From: Trichomonas vaginalis G3
Taxonomy: Eukaryota; Parabasalia; Trichomonadida; Trichomonadidae
Reading direction: 5' to 3'
NCBI RefSeq assembly: GCF_026262505.1
Contig: NC_067205.1
Coordinates: 1,984,001-2,048,000, forward strand
DNA length: 64,000 nucleotides
Shown here: one piece after another, positions 51,136-60,276 of the stretch
How positions within the stretch are numbered: the stretch's first letter is position 1
Layout of the letters: each line of letters starts with the position of its first letter
Notes under the pieces: model-generated
Seen by the model: only the letters and a program-made list of their open reading frames with translations
Databases searched by the model: none
What the model was told of the DNA's origin: nothing
Translations under genes and position numbers: made by a program

Positions 51136-52310
51136 TGAAAACATTTACGATGAAGTTTTGACAAAGCATATACGATGAAACCTTGACAAAGCATTTACAA
51201 TGAAGTTTTGACAAAGCATTTACGATGAAACCTTGACAAAGCATTTACGATGAAGTTTTGACAAAGCATTTACGATGAAGTTTTGACAAAGCATATACGA
51301 TGAAACCTTGACAAAGCATTTACGAAGAAATCATGACAAAGCATTTACGATGAAGTTTTGACAAAGTGTTTACGATGAAGTCATGACAAAACATATACGA
51401 TGAAACCTTGACAAAGTGTTTACGAAGAAATCATGACAAAGTGTTTACGAAGAAATCATGACAAATCATTTACGAAGAAATCATGACAAACATATACGAA
51501 GAAGTCATGACAAAGCATTTACGATGAAATCATGACAAATCATTTACGATGAAATCATGACAAAACATATACGATGAAACCTTGACAAAGCATTTACGAT
51601 GAAATCATGACAAAGCATTTACGATGAAACCTTGACAAATCATTTACGATGAAATCATGACAAAGCATTTACGATGCAGTTTGACAAAGCATATACGATG
51701 AAACCTTGACAAAGCATTTACGATGAAATCATGACAAAGCATTTACGATGAAGCATTTACGAAGAAGTCATGACAAAACATATACGATGAATTCTTGACA
51801 AAGTCATGACAAAACATATACGATGCAGTTTGACAAAACATTTACGATGAAACCTTGACAAATCATTTACGATGAAGCATTTACGATGAAGTTTGACAAA
51901 TCATTTACGATGAAATCATGACAAAGCATTTACGATGAAGCATTTACGAAGAAGTCATGACAAAACATATACGATGAATTCTTGACAAAGTCATGACAAA
52001 ACATATACGATGCAGTTTGACAAAACATTTACGATGAAACCTTGACAAATCATTTACGATGAAGCATTTACGATGAAGTTTGACAAATCATTTACGATGA
52101 AATCATGACAAAACATATACGATGCAGTTTGACAAAACATTTACGATGCAGTTTGACAAAACATTTACGATGAAGTCATGACAAATCATTTACGATGAAA
52201 TCTTGACAAATCATTTACGATGAAATCATGACAAAACATATACGAAGAAATCATGACAAAACATTTACGTTTAGTTTCGACAAAACATATACGATGAAGT
52301 TTATACAGTA
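51136..52310. repeat. ~24-25-bp tandem array, right arm of C, block 3
   Basis: Mirror of 40180-41210. It ends 60 bp before the HNH gene stop. Confidence 0.9.
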
Positions 52311-52370
52311 ATGTTAGTCATGAATGTTTGTCCTACGTGTTGGCGTTAGTGTTGAAAAATAATGTTTGTC

Positions 52371-53075
52371 CTACATGAAGCCGTACAAGCGTTTGAATTT
52401 GTTTATGAATAAAATTACACTCTTGTTTTCTGTATCTATCATACAAACATAAGCAGCACCTGTTTTTGTAAAGTTTATATGAAGTTTTCGATAGTTAAGA
52501 CCTGTATAATAATAGAATGCGTCTTCATTCTCAACATAGTAGGAGAACTCAAACGAATGCTTACCATAATCTGTTATTTCAACAGCTTCGTCAGATATTT
52601 CATCAACGAACTCATAAACTATATCGCCATACTTGCTTTTATTTCTATTGTTTTCAGATCTAGAACACCAACGAAGGTTTGAGATTCTGTTGTCCGTTCT
52701 ATCATGATTTATATGGTCTATTTCTTTCAAATTGTTTGGATTTTCAATCCACTGTTCTGCAATAATTCTATGCTTTAAATGTATTTTCTTGTTTAAACTA
52801 AGCACAATATAACCATAATTATTTAAGTATTCACTCATAATATGTTTGTCTTTCTTTCGACGAATAGTAAAAGGATATGTCGTACAAATCTCATAATCTT
52901 CATGATTTCTTAATGTTTCCCATTGAGTTTGTTCCCCACTAACGTTCTCATTGACGTCTTCAATATCTTCTTCCTCACTGAACTCGTCAATATTTTCACT
53001 AGCTCCTTCTGTAATGTTTTCATCGGCATTGTCATTGACTTCTTCTGTAATGTTAGATGTTGTTGTTTCGCTCAT
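52371..53075 (-). CDS. NUMOD4/HNH homing-type endonuclease, 234 aa, whole
   Basis: ATG at 53075. An acidic, low-complexity leader (residues 1-50) is followed by a NUMOD4-like segment (WETLRNHEDYEICTTYPF, residues 52-69; EYLNNYGYIVLSLN) and an HNH_3 nuclease core: HLKHRIIAEQWIENPNNL, then DH at residues 120-121 and RTDNRISNLRW. The C-terminal domain, about residues 155-233 (AVEITDYGKHSFEFSYYVE to INKFKRLYGF), matches the small proteins encoded at the ends of elements C and D. HNH enzymes cut DNA and often spread with phage genomes. It is divergent from the primase-helicase gene. Codon use matches its neighbours. Confidence 0.85.
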   Translation of the reverse strand: MSETTTSNITEEVNDNADENITEGASENIDEFSEEEDIEDVNENVSGEQTQWETLRNHEDYEICTTYPFTIRRKKDKHIMSEYLNNYGYIVLSLNKKIHLKHRIIAEQWIENPNNLKEIDHINHDRTDNRISNLRWCSRSENNRNKSKYGDIVYEFVDEISDEAVEITDYGKHSFEFSYYVENEDAFYYYTGLNYRKLHINFTKTGAAYVCMIDTENKSVILFINKFKRLYGFM

Positions 53076-53175
53076 GTTCTTTCACTAATGTTAAAAAGTT
53101 ATGTTGTACGAATTTTGAACAGAATTTAGAGCAGTTATGAAACAATGAAGTATTTTTACGCTATTGAAAGGAACT

Positions 53176-55704
53176 ATGAGAGTGAAGTACATGACAGCAA
53201 TGACAAAAGGAACTAATATCAAACCTAATGAAATCGCTCACGAGGACATAGAGTTTAACAAGTACTTTGTGGAGTATCTTATAAGTGAAGAGTATGTAAG
53301 ACCTTACTTCATGTTTGACAGCATGAATGAGGATGTTATTTCATGGTTAAAGAATATAAGCAATGTTTTCGGTAAGTACGTCATAGATGACAAATGTCTT
53401 GTTGTATTTTATGAGACAGCAATACGAACACAGGAACTAATGGATATTATGCACTCAACAGCAAAGAAAGAATTTAGTACTATTGGCATGAATGAACATT
53501 GCAGGAATGACATATACAACCTATGCTCACGAAAGCCTTACACAAAAGCAATACAAATGATAGAACATAAGTGTCTAAGGTCAGTAAATGAAATCATAAC
53601 TGTCAGTGGTTATGAAAGAACTGTTAGCAAAGATGAGTGGAAACAGCTATTCATATTAAGGAAGGACGTTGCTGAACTAGTTAAACCTGTTGCACAAACA
53701 TTGTTTCAGATAAGACCAGCAATGACTAAGAACCCTTTGACCTTAGTCAATGAGACCATAGAGGTTGAAGATAATGACATGAAAGAACTAGGAATGAATG
53801 AGAGAAGTTGTGAAGGATGTTTGAGTCAAAACACATGGTTCTTCAGAGCTGTTAAGAAACTTAGTAAAGAACGACAGAAATATTTTATAGAGAAGTATTG
53901 CAAAGGACATGTAAATGAATTGCTTGAAATAGAACTTAGAGATACTTTCACACTAAAGGACTTGAGAAGAAATAAGTACATGAGTGAGGACGGTATTGAC
54001 ATAGCTAGTGTTATAAATGACTTAAGAAGATGTGTTGTTGTTATTGACGGAGCACGTATGACATATCTAGTGAAAGATTATGATGGAATACGAGACACAA
54101 CAACACTTGTGTCAGTAGATAGCAAGGAATTCAATAAGCTCATGAAGAGTGTTTATGTAGGACGTATTGAAGAGAAGGATGTGAACGCACTGATGATTTA
54201 TGAAGCGGGTCAGAACAAGAACTATCTTATGAAGTCAGGCATGAGATTCTTTGACGAAAGAGATGACATTTACAGCTATTTCAGAGGATATGAGTATGAG
54301 GTACTGAATGAAGTAGATGAAAGCATTATTGAAGGATATTTGAAACATGTTCATGATGTCATATGTAATGAGGATGAAGAGCTTTATGAGTATGTTTTGA
54401 ACTGGTTCGCCTACATCGTTCAAAATCCTTGTGGAAAGACTGGAACAGTACTTTTGTTAATAGGAAAGCAAGGAACTGGTAAGAATGTACTTAGTAATGT
54501 TCTATGCGAGCTCATTAGCAAGTACGCCAACAATAATATAACGGCAATAGAGAATGTGGTTGGTAGATTCAATGCTGCTATTGAGAACATGAAGCTCATC
54601 GTATGCAATGAACTAAGCTCATGCGATACGTCTAAGGTCATGAACCACGACGCACTAAAGTCAATAGTAACAGAGACTCAGTTGGACTTAAATCAGAAGT
54701 GTCAGCCAGTAAGAAAGATAGAGAATGTTTGTAATATCATCATGATATCTAACAACTTCAACTCAGTAAAGATTGACAAAGACGACAGAAGATTTGTTGT
54801 CATTGACGTAAGCAGCAGATACAAAGGAAATTACGAATATTTCTCAAATCTCATTGAAAGCTTTAATGAAGAGTTTTATTCAAACTTACTGACGTACTTC
54901 ATGAAGAAAGATTTAAGTGAATTTGATGTAAGGAAGATACCATTCACCAGGGCTAAACAAGAACTCATCGAAATGAACAAAACACCTTACCAAATGTTTT
55001 ACGAGGAGTTCTATGAAAAGTTTGTATCCGGATGGAATTGTACAGAGTGCTACAGAAGATATAAAGAATTTGCGAAGGAGAATGAATTCTTTGCATGTAG
55101 TTCAAATGTATTTGGTGGCAAGATGAGAGAATTTGTGAAGAGAAGTAGAAAGCGAGACGGTTCTGCAAGAAGTTATATTTACGAAGCAAGTATGATATTA
55201 GAAGGTCGTGGAAAGAAAGAAACAGTGAATTATGAGGAAGTGCTTGAAAAATTCATGGAGTACATGGGAAGCAATATAACATACAACAAAGACATATACA
55301 GTGAGTTTAAGTACTACTGTGAACAGCATGAGATTGAAGTAATGAGTAAAGGAGACTTTGAAACGCTTATGAAAGACAGTAAGGAGGTCGTTCATGAGAA
55401 CAGTGTTGAAATAGTTCATGAGAACAGTGAGGAGGTCATACATGAATGCAATGATGAAATAGTTCACGATGTCGTTCGTGAAGAAGCCATTGCAACAAAG
55501 AATGAGATAAAAGATTTCATAGAACTTAACAAGGAGGAGTTTAAAGAAGGCTATGAAGTGAAAAGATGTGAAGAAGATTTCTTGGCGTATTTGAAGAAAA
55601 AGAGACTAAAGCCAATGGCTCAAAATAAGTTTCAATCGATGTTTGAAAAGAAACGTTTGAGCTATGGTGGTGTAAGAAGCACATATTACTTTGTTAAGAA
55701 GTGA
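53176..55704 (+). CDS. Primase-helicase-like protein (SF3/D5 class), 842 aa, whole
   Basis: The likely start is ATG at 53176; a TTG 12 bp upstream is in frame. N-terminal half: RPYFMFDSMNEDVISWL resembles the first motif region of viral AEP primases, and paired Cys (CEGC near residue 215) may bind metal. The helicase starts near residue 360; Walker A GKQGTGKN lies near residue 435, the B motif ends VCNEL, motif C is NIIMISNN, and a D5-type tail follows. The C-terminal region carries three imperfect VHENS-x-E-type repeats. SF3 helicases unwind origins in small DNA viruses. It is the only whole replication gene in the element and reads towards the right terminus. Confidence 0.8.
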   Translation: MRVKYMTAMTKGTNIKPNEIAHEDIEFNKYFVEYLISEEYVRPYFMFDSMNEDVISWLKNISNVFGKYVIDDKCLVVFYETAIRTQELMDIMHSTAKKEFSTIGMNEHCRNDIYNLCSRKPYTKAIQMIEHKCLRSVNEIITVSGYERTVSKDEWKQLFILRKDVAELVKPVAQTLFQIRPAMTKNPLTLVNETIEVEDNDMKELGMNERSCEGCLSQNTWFFRAVKKLSKERQKYFIEKYCKGHVNELLEIELRDTFTLKDLRRNKYMSEDGIDIASVINDLRRCVVVIDGARMTYLVKDYDGIRDTTTLVSVDSKEFNKLMKSVYVGRIEEKDVNALMIYEAGQNKNYLMKSGMRFFDERDDIYSYFRGYEYEVLNEVDESIIEGYLKHVHDVICNEDEELYEYVLNWFAYIVQNPCGKTGTVLLLIGKQGTGKNVLSNVLCELISKYANNNITAIENVVGRFNAAIENMKLIVCNELSSCDTSKVMNHDALKSIVTETQLDLNQKCQPVRKIENVCNIIMISNNFNSVKIDKDDRRFVVIDVSSRYKGNYEYFSNLIESFNEEFYSNLLTYFMKKDLSEFDVRKIPFTRAKQELIEMNKTPYQMFYEEFYEKFVSGWNCTECYRRYKEFAKENEFFACSSNVFGGKMREFVKRSRKRDGSARSYIYEASMILEGRGKKETVNYEEVLEKFMEYMGSNITYNKDIYSEFKYYCEQHEIEVMSKGDFETLMKDSKEVVHENSVEIVHENSEEVIHECNDEIVHDVVREEAIATKNEIKDFIELNKEEFKEGYEVKRCEEDFLAYLKKKRLKPMAQNKFQSMFEKKRLSYGGVRSTYYFVKK

Positions 55705-56411
55705 GGACATTTATTTTTGTCGTTAGTGTTGGAGTTTGTGTTTGTTGTTAGCGTTTGTCATTTGTGCTGAAGTTAGTACTTGATGTTAGTGTTGGAGTTT
55801 GTGTTTGTTGTTAGTGAGAGAATAAATTAAATCATGAACTTTGCCATGGTCTCTGTCCCTAGTAGTTTTCATTAAGTTCTGGAAATAATGAAAGTCATAA
55901 ACTTTACCATGGTCTCTGTCCCTAGTAGTTTTCATTAAGTTCTGGAAATAATGAAAGTCATAAACTTTACCATGGTCTCTGTCCCTAGTAGTTTTCATTA
56001 TCTCACAGAGTTAATGAAAGTCATACTTTCTATCAGATGAAGCATGCAGATGAACATAATGAAAGTTAGTGAGTTTGCCACGAGTTATGAATAAAATATT
56101 GGCATATTAGATGAGATAGCTGATGAAACAGATGAAGATAAATTAAATCTTGGACTTTGCCACACTCTGTCCCTAGTTCCTCAAAATCCTTGACAACGTT
56201 GCTTAGAAATTTTGGTTCAAAACCTCATCTGATTTTAATCTGTTATGCTACCTGTTAAGTTTCGCGAGATTATAAATGTCATGGAGTTATATAAAAAGGA
56301 GAGACAGCTAGGGACACTGGAAGTACTTGTAAGGCTATCTGTTAAGATTGCGTGAAATACTAAAAAGTCATGAAATCCATTATCGCTGTGCTAGCTTCAC
56401 CTTAGAGTAAA
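55705..56411. repeat. Intergenic region with ~65-bp direct repeats (three copies here)
   Basis: TTTACCATGGTCTCTGTCCC followed by TAGTAGTTTTCATTAAG occurs three times between about 55838 and 56000, against two in the left arm. GTTAGTGTTGGAGTTTGTGT is also repeated at 55725 and 55787. The minus frame of KTTRDRDHGKVYDFHYF words is a repeat shadow. Confidence 0.7.
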
Positions 56412-56648
56412 ATGACGACTAAAGTCACTGAAGCAATGAAACAAAAGTTCTTGGTAGAATACATTAAATCAGGAACTATTCCAGAAGGTTTTTACATTCA
56501 TACTATGAAGGATGGTAGAGTTCAGTTTAGAAAGATAAAGCAACCATTAGATAGAGAAGGAATTTTGAGAAAGATCAAACTTCATGAAGACAACATTGCT
56601 GAACTTAAGAAGAAGCTAGAAGAGTTGGAGAAAGGAAGAGAGTTATAA
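56412..56648 (+). CDS. 78-aa basic coiled-coil protein, right-arm copy
   Basis: Identical product to 14062-14298. ATG at 56412, about 700 bp after the primase-helicase stop. The identity with the left arm, against a few changes in the element D copy, dates the arm duplication as more recent than the C/D split. Confidence 0.65.
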   Translation: MTTKVTEAMKQKFLVEYIKSGTIPEGFYIHTMKDGRVQFRKIKQPLDREGILRKIKLHEDNIAELKKKLEELEKGREL

Positions 56649-56654
56649 AGCAAT

Positions 56655-56715
56655 GAATTCAACAGGGTGAAAAAACAGGTGAAAAAAGAGGTGAGATCTC
56701 ACCACTTCACCTAAA
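56655..56715. repeat. GATC-centred word cassette (GGTGA type), right arm
   Basis: Mirror of 14003-14050: CAGGGTGAAAAAACAGGTGA, AGAGGTGAGATCTCACCACT, TCACCTAAATATATTTTTG. Confidence 0.8.
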
Positions 56716-56813
56716 TATATTTTTGCGCTATGTTTTCATACGCGTGAAGGTAGTAATATCATTAATTTTTAAGTTTATTTTTTATTTTACTGAAAATTTT
56801 TATTTTGGATGTA

Positions 56814-57134
56814 ATGACGAAAACTATTGAGATAACAAACTACAACGGTCATGAGTTCAAGAATTTGTTCTTCGTTCCTCGTGAAAATACATTCTATCAG
56901 ATACGAGGGAGAAAGGGTAAAGTTAGTTTGAGCGTTTATGACTACAAGCATAATGGAAAGTTTATACAAGCATACGATACAAACGGTAAACGTGTTTCAT
57001 TAGCTTTGTCAAAACTTACATACATTTATTTTGACAGTGATTTTGACCTATATGAAGAAGAAAGTGAGTCAGAAGAATATGAACTGTTATGTGAAGCACA
57101 GCAATGGGAGGAGTTGCAATACTTTTGTAAGTGA
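56814..57134 (+). CDS. 106-aa terminal-region protein, right-arm copy
   Basis: ATG at 56814, with a TTG three codons upstream in frame. Product identical to the left-arm copy. The TTTTTATTTTGGATGTA leader resembles that of the TIR-encoded gene in D. It reads towards the right terminus, 206 bp away. See 13577-13897 for the shared module. Confidence 0.65.
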   Translation: MTKTIEITNYNGHEFKNLFFVPRENTFYQIRGRKGKVSLSVYDYKHNGKFIQAYDTNGKRVSLALSKLTYIYFDSDFDLYEEESESEEYELLCEAQQWEELQYFCK

Positions 57135-57149
57135 GAACGTTTATTTTTT

Positions 57150-57340
57150 ACATTAGTGAAGTAGTTTGTGAAAACGTTAGTGAAGTGAAGTGGTTAGCGG
57201 CTTTGTAAATATTTAAGGTTAAGTTAGTGTTGTCGTTTGTGTTATAAAATATACGTTAACGGTTTTGTAAAGTGTCAAATTCACATATAATGGGTAAGGA
57301 GGCGCACAGTGCCTCAGTACCCTTGATATGTATACTAACT
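57150..57340. repeat. Right terminal inverted repeat of element C (outermost part)
   Basis: Complement of 13371-13560 with a few base differences, ending CCTTGATATGTATACTAACT at 57340, followed by the ATGAA duplication at 57341-57345. Confidence 0.85.
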
Positions 57341-57345
57341 ATGAA

Positions 57346-57540
57346 AATAGTTAGAACAAGATTTTGAAGCTCAAAACATTAAAAATTATTAAAGATTTGT
57401 ATAATATGATTAAAAATGGGAAATAATATGAGGCAATATAAAGGAATATGAATATTAAATAAATATATCTAAATAGAAAGAATCAGAAAAATCAAATTAT
57501 TGGCGCCAAAAATGTCACCTTTTTGGTGAGCCATTTCGGT
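57346..57540. other. Spacer upstream of the transposase gene
   Basis: AT-rich DNA; an inverted repeat GGCGCCAAAAATG / ACCTTTTTGGTGAGCC near 57502-57532 may be the edge of the transposon or its promoter. I could not identify its terminal repeats. Confidence 0.35.
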
Positions 57541-58365
57541 ATGAGATATTTTTTACAAAATCAATTTAGCTTACAGAATATCCCATTGCCTAAAGGCAAG
57601 AAAGGTCGTAGGGTCAATCCCTACGACCAAATCAAAGCTCTTGCTGTGATACATGACCACTGGGCCTTTCCCTGTGGTCAAACAAAACAATGGAAACGTT
57701 TGAAATTACAACAAATTGATGTATCTTATAGAGAAGTACGCAGATACTTCAAAGAAAATCATTTCACCAAGACGCGATTAGAGCATGCCGGGCCAGAAAC
57801 AGCAGTAAGATATTGGGCGCTTTCACCCAATCTTATCTGGCACGCAGATGTTCATTATTTTAGGGGTGTTCGTGGCCAGTATATTTATGGCATAATCGAC
57901 GATTTTAGCCGTAAAGTCCTAGCGTGTATACAAATACCAGATATGCTGGCAGCGACGACAGCGAACGTTGCGGCTTCCGCCTTCATTGAATTTGGCGCCC
58001 CTTATTGTTTCTGGACCGACAACGGTTCAGAAAATAGGGGCGCCTTTCAAGATCTACTTGATCTTTGGGGCGTCCAATGGCGGCATACAGACTCTCATTC
58101 TCCCTACCAAAATGGGAAGATTGAGAGATTCTGGCCGACATTGGAGCGCTGCCAAAGCATTCAGGCTATTCCTGCCTTTATTTGGGAGTACAATAATAAC
58201 ACACCGCATGAAGATCTCCCAATTAATCCATTAACTGGAACAAATTACACGCCAAATCAAATGTATCAGCTGAAACCGAAATACACAAATGCAGATACAG
58301 AAAGGTTGTGGCAAATATGGGATACAGATACAGGCATGACCGCTGTTGACACATTCACAGCGTAA
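57541..58365 (+). CDS. IS3/IS481-like transposase (rve fold, DD35E)
   Basis: The likely start is ATG at 57541 (MRYFLQNQFSLQNIPLPKGK), 274 residues; the frame runs six codons further upstream from a TTG. The catalytic triad is complete: Asp103 in NLIWHADVHYFRG, Asp160 in YCFWTDNGSENRG and Glu195 in YQNGKIERFWPTL, spaced D-56-D-34-E as in IS3-type enzymes. The N-terminal part has helix-turn-helix-like basic segments (VSYREVRRYFKENH). It cuts and joins transposon ends. GC content and codon choice are visibly higher than in neighbouring genes, suggesting a different origin, perhaps an IS3EU-like eukaryotic family. The frame looks whole. It lies between elements C and B and belongs to neither. Confidence 0.75.
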   Translation: MRYFLQNQFSLQNIPLPKGKKGRRVNPYDQIKALAVIHDHWAFPCGQTKQWKRLKLQQIDVSYREVRRYFKENHFTKTRLEHAGPETAVRYWALSPNLIWHADVHYFRGVRGQYIYGIIDDFSRKVLACIQIPDMLAATTANVAASAFIEFGAPYCFWTDNGSENRGAFQDLLDLWGVQWRHTDSHSPYQNGKIERFWPTLERCQSIQAIPAFIWEYNNNTPHEDLPINPLTGTNYTPNQMYQLKPKYTNADTERLWQIWDTDTGMTAVDTFTA

Positions 58366-58623
58366 TAATAAACATAATTTTTTAATTTCATTTTTAACAA
58401 GTTTTTTTAAATGTATGTAATGAATAATTCATTAGAATATGATAATGCACATTGTAACAGAATAGAACAATCACCAAATTTTTTTTGAAATTAAAAAATA
58501 AAAGTAAAAAGTATAAAGTAATCTAACCAAAAAAGACATTTAAAAGAATTTTGGAAAAAACAGAATAAGGATAATGATATTATTTTAGATACACAATCGA
58601 TGAACTGAAGAATAATCAAAAAA
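58366..58623. other. Gene-free AT-rich spacer
   Basis: No gene; contains the likely 3' end of the transposon and the junction with element B. No inverted terminus found by eye. Confidence 0.35.
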
Positions 58624-58936
58624 GGTAGTGGGGCTTCCAGGCGCGTTGCGCCCTCTAGCCCCGAAGATGTTTAGTATAAATGAAGTTTATATTCGGAGGG
58701 CTTCCAGGCGCGTTGCGCCCTCTAGCCCATAAGAAATTTTTCCCAAGACCCAAGAGGAGGACCGAACCCCAGCCGACCAGCCGGTGACAAAACCAAAACC
58801 GTTGTTATTTACATCATATTAATGGTGCCACTTTTTAAATGTCACTTTTTTCACTTTTCACAAATTATATATGTTTTCATGTTTTGTCACTTTTCTATCA
58901 CTTTTCAGGTAAAAACATTTTTATTATTATATATAA
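58624..58936. repeat. Terminal region of element B
   Basis: A block GGCTTCCAGGCGCGTTGCGC plus CCTCTAGCCC occurs twice (58635-58665 and 58700-58730). TTTCACAAATTATATATG and GTTTTGTCACTTTTC near 58857-58895 match element A on either side of its repeat expansion. No ~25-bp array here. Confidence 0.75.
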
Positions 58937-59755
58937 ATGAATTTTACAAAACCTCCGTTACCGTTCTTTGGAAATAAGAGTAAATGTAAAGATATTATAT
59001 TGAGAGAACTTAAGAAACTACCGAATGGTCTAACATTTGTAGATTTGTTCGGTGGAAGTTTCTATATATCCCATTTGTGCCATACAATATTCCCAGACTC
59101 AAAGATTATATGCAATGACTTCGACAACTATATGGACCGTCTCAAACATATTCCAGACACAAACAATATATTGAAAGAGTTAAAAGAAAAGATACCTATA
59201 GGTAAGATGGAACGTATACCATTAGATAAGAAAAATATTGTGAGAGAGGTTTTGAAAAAAGCAGAATATATAGACTGGGATAGTATATCTGCTAGACTAT
59301 TATATAGTGGTTCTATAAGAGTTCATGACATTGAAACACTTATGTCAAAAGTTTTATATCTTAACTATACAAATGTTTTCAAAGAGGACATAGAAAAATA
59401 TATTGAGGGTATAGAGTTTGTGAGATGTCATTGGACAGAGTTGTATGAAAAATATAAAGACAAGGAAAATGTTTTCTTTATAGTGGACCCGCCGTTCTAT
59501 AACACATGGGATTTTCAATACCAAGTAGACTGGACTTTGAGAGACTCTTTAGAAACTTTAGACGTTATACATAACCATCCATGCTTTTACTTTACATCCG
59601 ATAAAAGTGGTTTGGAAACCGTTATGAGATGGTTAGAGGACATACATGACTATGAGTTTATATATGACAAGATAGAATATGAGAGAGGTCCTATAAACCG
59701 GAGAAAGTGTCACAATAAAGAAATTTTATTAGTAAGTAAATGTGGTTTGAAATAG
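58937..59755 (+). CDS. Adenine-specific DNA methyltransferase (Dam/D12 class), 272 aa, whole
   Basis: ATG at 58937 after a TATATATAA leader. The N-terminal PPLPFFGNKSK segment, SAM motif I FVDLFGGS (residues 34-41) and the catalytic DPPFYNTW near residue 190 are those of D12-class N6-adenine methyltransferases; the Phe of DPPF replaces the usual Tyr, a known variant. Length is typical (~270). The family usually methylates GATC. The window's cassettes centre on GATC, so the element's own DNA offers many likely targets. Its end overlaps the start of the 43-aa gene by 16 bp. It could protect element DNA, mark replicated DNA or regulate expression. Confidence 0.8.
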   Translation: MNFTKPPLPFFGNKSKCKDIILRELKKLPNGLTFVDLFGGSFYISHLCHTIFPDSKIICNDFDNYMDRLKHIPDTNNILKELKEKIPIGKMERIPLDKKNIVREVLKKAEYIDWDSISARLLYSGSIRVHDIETLMSKVLYLNYTNVFKEDIEKYIEGIEFVRCHWTELYEKYKDKENVFFIVDPPFYNTWDFQYQVDWTLRDSLETLDVIHNHPCFYFTSDKSGLETVMRWLEDIHDYEFIYDKIEYERGPINRRKCHNKEILLVSKCGLK

Positions 59756-59871
59756 GACTACTTGTTTTAGGTTTTTTCCATTGTGTCATTTATTTATTTG
59801 ACGTGGCAGAAAGATATAGAGAATATGAAGATGAACCAATGCCTGCAAATGTTCAGCATATGTACTCGTAA
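59740..59871 (+). CDS. 43-aa single-pass membrane protein (element B copy)
   Basis: ATG at 59740, inside the end of the methyltransferase gene in another frame; stop at 59869-59871. MWFEIGLLVLGFFHCVIYLF is the membrane segment; the tail is charged (AERYREYEDEPMPANVQ). Conserved in element A with a handful of changes, open in both. An overlapping arrangement suggests translational coupling. Confidence 0.6.
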   Translation: MWFEIGLLVLGFFHCVIYLFDVAERYREYEDEPMPANVQHMYS

Positions 59872-59894
59872 GAGATATTTTTATCTAATATTAA

Positions 59895-60258
59895 ATGGAC
59901 GCACAGAACTTAGCGAATGCACAGCAACCTGGACAACCAAACCCAGAGAATATTCCAAATGAAGTTAGAATACAAACTGCAATGGCAAACTATGGTCAAG
60001 TGCCAACAGATGTACAAATGCAAACTGCCATGTCAAATGACGCTGCGTTAGGTTTGCCACCATGGTATGCAAATATGAGATGGAAGAAGTTTTTATACAA
60101 ACCCTGAAGTGGGATATAAACAACTTTATGCAGATGACGCGAACACAGGAGTTGACCCAGAATATGTTTTCTACCAGAGGAGAAACAGAATGTATGAGCT
60201 CCAGTTAAAGAATGCTATGGAACTCAACAGGAAACGTAAGAGACTAGGCGGACATTAG
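59895..60258 (+). pseudogene. 120-aa Gln/Asn/Pro-rich protein, element B copy, broken
   Basis: ATG at 59895 (MDAQNLANAQQPGQPNPENI). Near-identical in sequence to the gene at 665-1027 of element A but broken, with about one break. It follows the TTTTTATCTAATATTAA leader typical of this cluster. Confidence 0.7.
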
Positions 60259-60276
60259 ATTTTTACATATAGTAAA

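Larger units (their letters stand above)
13371..57340. mobile_element. Element C: giant palindromic Polinton-related element (with element D inserted)
   Basis: Termini are AGTTAGTATACATATCAAGG at 13371 and its exact complement ending at 57340, flanked by ATGAA duplications. The rest is an inverted repeat: left arm 13371-17813 plus 39651-44733, right arm 44870-57340, meeting around a 136-bp spacer. Each arm holds the terminus, a 106-aa and a 78-aa gene, a primase-helicase-like gene, an HNH gene and long ~25-bp arrays. There is no capsid, ATPase or integrase gene, so it is non-autonomous. Arms are nearly identical in their coding parts, which argues for a young palindrome or for gene conversion. 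The left arm has one broken gene and one gene interrupted by D; the right-arm genes look whole. Confidence 0.85.

Noticed and set aside
52371-53075. Group I intron-encoded enzyme with a flanking intron
   Set aside because: No intron core or exon continuity around the gene; it is a free-standing gene in the element arm.
55786-55998. 70-codon minus frame with three KTTRDRDHGKVYDFHYF repeats
   Set aside because: The left arm has only two units of the same repeat with different reading, and the DNA varies as a non-coding direct repeat.
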